Both the position numbers and the translations under genes were made by a program. DNA of 64,000 nucleotides from NCBI GenBank assembly GCA_910588845.1, contig CAJURU010000008.1:62001-126000 (forward strand), in the 5' to 3' direction. The notes beneath the pieces were generated by a model, which did not search any database, had not been told where the DNA came from, and worked only from the letters and a program-made list of their open reading frames with translations. This document shows, one piece after another, positions 61,895 to 64,000 of the stretch (its first letter is position 1; every line of letters starts with the position of its first letter). The stretch comes from an uncultured Lachnospiraceae bacterium (GTDB lineage: Bacteria; Bacillota; Clostridia; Lachnospirales; Lachnospiraceae).

Positions 61895-62895
61895 TCTGCC
61901 TGTTCGTTCTCTGTTTTGCGGTCACGAAGCATCAATTCCTGTACCGCTTCCTTCACCGGCTTATTATGGAACAATACAAGGTTTACCTGCTCAATAATCG
62001 GCATCGCTACCTGATATTTCTCAGACAGTCCCATTGCCGCTTTGGCAGAATAAATACCTTCCACCACCATCTTTACTTCTGCGGTAGCTTCCTCCATCGT
62101 CTTTCCCTGTCCAATTAACATACCGGCTTTACGGTTGCGGCTATGTCTGCTGGCACAGGTAACAATCAAATCTCCAATACCTGTAAGGCCGCTGATTGTC
62201 TCATACTTCGCGCCCATCGCCAATGCAAGCCGCCCAATCTCCGTAATTCCTCTGGTAATCAGCGCTGCTTTCGTGTTGTCCCCGTAACCTAAACCGTCCG
62301 CCATACCAGCCGCCAGGGCAATGACATTCTTCAAAGCCCCTCCGAGTTCAATGCCCAGCATGTCAGAGCTTGTATATACGCGGAACTCATCATTCATAAA
62401 CGTATTCTGCACAAATTCCGCCGCTTCCCTGCTATCAGCTCCCGCCACGCAAGTCGTGGGAAGTCTCCTGCCCACTTCCTCTGCATGGCTGGGTCCCGAC
62501 AACACGGCAACTCTTGCCTGCGGAATTTCTTCTTTTATAATATCACTCAAGACCATCAAGGTTTTCTCTTCTATGCCTTTGGCCACGTTGACAATCAACT
62601 GTCCTTCCTTCACAAAGGACTGCATGTTCTTTGCAGTGCCCCGGGTAAATACGGACGGCACAGCAAGCACCAACAATTCCCTGCCCGCCACAGCTTCCTC
62701 AAGATTTGTAGTGAGGCCAATTTCCTCCGACAGTTTCACGCCAGGAAGTTTCGTCACATGCTCCCGCTTTTCTTTGAGCATTGAAATTTCCTCTTCCATA
62801 ATAGACCAAATTGTCACTTCATGCCCATTACGGGCCAACACAGACGCCAAAGCCGTCCCCCAGCTTCCTGCGCCAATTACACTTACCTTAGCCAT
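61885..62895 (-). CDS. gpsA: Glycerol-3-phosphate dehydrogenase (NAD(P)+)
   Basis: A 336-aa cytosolic enzyme that reduces dihydroxyacetone phosphate to sn-glycerol 3-phosphate for phospholipid synthesis. The N-terminal Rossmann motif is VIGAGSWGTALASVLARNGHEV. AKGIEEKTL, the LSGPSHAEEVGRRLPT block, and the GGALKNVIALAAGMADGLGYGDNTKAALITRG segment hold the catalytic Lys. It lies between plsY and the kinase gene with short gaps. Together with PlsY it makes and acylates glycerol 3-phosphate. Confidence 0.98.
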   Translation of the reverse strand: MAKVSVIGAGSWGTALASVLARNGHEVTIWSIMEEEISMLKEKREHVTKLPGVKLSEEIGLTTNLEEAVAGRELLVLAVPSVFTRGTAKNMQSFVKEGQLIVNVAKGIEEKTLMVLSDIIKEEIPQARVAVLSGPSHAEEVGRRLPTTCVAGADSREAAEFVQNTFMNDEFRVYTSSDMLGIELGGALKNVIALAAGMADGLGYGDNTKAALITRGITEIGRLALAMGAKYETISGLTGIGDLIVTCASRHSRNRKAGMLIGQGKTMEEATAEVKMVVEGIYSAKAAMGLSEKYQVAMPIIEQVNLVLFHNKPVKEAVQELMLRDRKTENEQAEWV

Positions 62896-62907
62896 ATATT
62901 TATATCC

Positions 62908-63576
62908 TCATTTCTTTTCCAGATTTCCCGACTTCTTAAAAGAAAATTTATTCTCTGTCCCTGAAAGCAGCCGCTTAATATTCGCTTTATGGCGCCAAAT
63001 TCCCATTATGGCAAACAGCGCGCCTACCGCATACATCTCCACCATAAGCTCAGGCGCTACCCGCAAATATCCCAACTGCCCGAACACCACAAGCTGTATA
63101 AAAAAACAGAACATCACCAAAATAGAACCCAATGACACATATCTGGTCACAGCGACTACCACAATAAACAAAAGCAAGCACAAAATTGCCATCGGCGGAT
63201 AAAATGCCAGGATAAATCCTGCCGTACAGGCAATCCCCTTGCCGCCCTTAAATTTTAGATACGCCGGAAAATTGTGGCCCAGCACCGTGCCAAACCCCGC
63301 ATACATTTCCAGGAGCATAACCCCTTGCGGGTATCTTTCATGAAAAATCAGCCAGGCAATAAGCATTGACAGTATCGCCTTGCCCAAATCCCCGATAAAG
63401 GTAATGAGCCCGGCCTTGAGGCCGAGCGTGCGCAGGGTATTGGTCGCCCCCGCATTTCCACTGCCATGCTGACGAATATCCACGTGGTGCAGTTTCCCAT
63501 AAATATATCCTGTCTGAAACATCCCCAGGCAATAACCGATTACAATGCAGATTCCGCGTGCCAGTACCATACTCAT
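62908..63576 (-). CDS. plsY: Glycerol-3-phosphate acyltransferase PlsY
   Basis: A 222-aa membrane enzyme that transfers an acyl group from acyl phosphate to glycerol 3-phosphate, the first committed step of phospholipid synthesis. About five membrane segments are visible. The conserved motifs are DIRQHGSGNAGATNTLR, LGHNFPAYLKFKGGKGIA and the C-terminal HKANIKRLLSGTENKF. It is followed by gpsA (12-base gap) and preceded by der (2-base gap), a common order in Firmicutes. Confidence 0.97.
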   Translation of the reverse strand: MSMVLARGICIVIGYCLGMFQTGYIYGKLHHVDIRQHGSGNAGATNTLRTLGLKAGLITFIGDLGKAILSMLIAWLIFHERYPQGVMLLEMYAGFGTVLGHNFPAYLKFKGGKGIACTAGFILAFYPPMAILCLLLFIVVVAVTRYVSLGSILVMFCFFIQLVVFGQLGYLRVAPELMVEMYAVGALFAIMGIWRHKANIKRLLSGTENKFSFKKSGNLEKK

Positions 63577-63578
63577 GC

Positions 63579-64000
63579 TTATTCCCCTTTCCTTTCCCGA
63601 ATAAAAAACTTCAATGACGTCCCCTGGAACCCAAATGCATCCCTGATACGATTCTCCAAATATCTGATATACGAAAAATGCATCAACTTCTTGTCATTGA
63701 CAAAAATAACAAACGTTGGCGGTTTGACCGCTACCTGCGTAATATAGTAGAGTTTTAATCGCTTTCCTTTATCGGAAGGCGGCTGCTGCATCGCAATTGC
63801 CTCCGACATAATCTCGTTGAGTACGCCGGTGGCAACGCGCATAGAATTGTTCTCCAACACAACGTCTATCATGTCGAAGAGTTTCTTCGTTCTCTGTCCT
63901 GTCTTTGCTGATATAAACAGAATCTCTGCGTAAGGCATGAAACTCAAAATCTCTCGTATGCGCTCTGTGTGCTTATAAATGGTCTTATCATTTTTCTCAA
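63579..64000 (-). CDS. der: Ribosome-associated GTPase Der (EngA), C-terminal part
   Basis: The gene continues past the window end; about 140 C-terminal residues are visible. They begin within EKNDKTIYKHTERIREILSF and include ILFISAKTGQRTKKLF (the second GTPase domain G5 region). The KH-like C-terminal domain follows (LKLYYITQVAVKPPTFVIFVND, then SYIRYLENRIRDAFGFQGTSLKFFIRERKGE, which names the family). Der acts in late 50S subunit assembly. The upstream half with both GTPase P-loops lies outside the window. Confidence 0.96.
   Translation of the reverse strand, partial: EKNDKTIYKHTERIREILSFMPYAEILFISAKTGQRTKKLFDMIDVVLENNSMRVATGVLNEIMSEAIAMQQPPSDKGKRLKLYYITQVAVKPPTFVIFVNDKKLMHFSYIRYLENRIRDAFGFQGTSLKFFIRERKGE

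Noticed and set aside
1..64000. CRISPR arrays, tRNA genes, IS elements or prophage
   Set aside because: No regularly spaced repeats, cloverleaf sequences, transposases or phage genes were recognised on either strand.

Overview
The window looks like a chromosomal segment of a spore-forming, low-to-mid GC member of the Clostridia, most likely Lachnospiraceae. The evidence is a set of sporulation genes (spoIIGA, sigE, a sigG remnant, spoIIP, gpr, a Spo0E-like phosphatase), AddAB in place of RecBCD, a T-box leader on thrS, a CIRCE-controlled groESL operon, BlaI/BlaR-type regulation, C-GCAxxG-C-C and DUF1540 proteins, and an FtsZ that begins at a TTG codon with the sequence MLEI. Almost all genes lie on the minus strand. 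Only htpG, the sigG remnant, one chemoreceptor and rpsT are on the plus strand. No tRNA, rRNA, IS element, prophage or CRISPR array was seen.

Layout, left to right. 1-6.8 kb: the 3' part of htpG, a blaI-blaR1 pair with paired operators, a parvulin lipoprotein, a FAD oxidoreductase and maf. 6.9-14.1 kb: addB-addA. 14.2-16.2 kb: ackA and two small genes. 16.3-20.3 kb: the sporulation locus spoIIGA-sigE, followed by a metallo-beta-lactamase RNase and an inverted, 5'-truncated sigG. 20.3-22 kb: a chemoreceptor. 22-34 kb: a dcw cell-division/cell-wall cluster reading mraZ, rsmH, ftsL, two class B PBPs, mraY, murD, ftsW, ftsQ, ftsZ; murE, murF, murG and ftsA are absent. 34.2-41.5 kb: Spo0E-like, a phospholipase C-like protein, DUF1540, thrS, a SEC-C protein, a second chemoreceptor and DegV.

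41.6-47.8 kb is the most unusual part. It is a compact operon encoding an adenylation-formyltransferase fusion, a stand-alone carrier protein, an MBOAT acyltransferase and a membrane-anchored SGNH protein, with a PP-loop ATPase just downstream. The logic is that of the dlt D-alanylation system: activate an amino acid, load a carrier, cross the membrane, transfer to a surface acceptor. The order is A-C-B-D, the activating enzyme carries a formyl-transferase with an intact Asn-His-Asp triad, and the DltA chirality cysteine is replaced by serine. I infer a pathway that decorates an envelope polymer with a carrier-borne, possibly N-formylated, amino acid; this has not been demonstrated.

48-64 kb returns to housekeeping: groEL-groES, corA, spoIIP-gpr, rpsT, a C-GCAxxG-C-C protein, nadC-nadB, a type IIA topoisomerase pair, a Ser/Thr kinase, gpsA, plsY and the 3' part of der.

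Regulatory sequence is rich: MraZ boxes, Spo0A-box-like pairs at two sporulation genes, BlaI operators, CIRCE, a threonine T-box, and a hairpin that contains the ribosome-binding site of a PBP gene.
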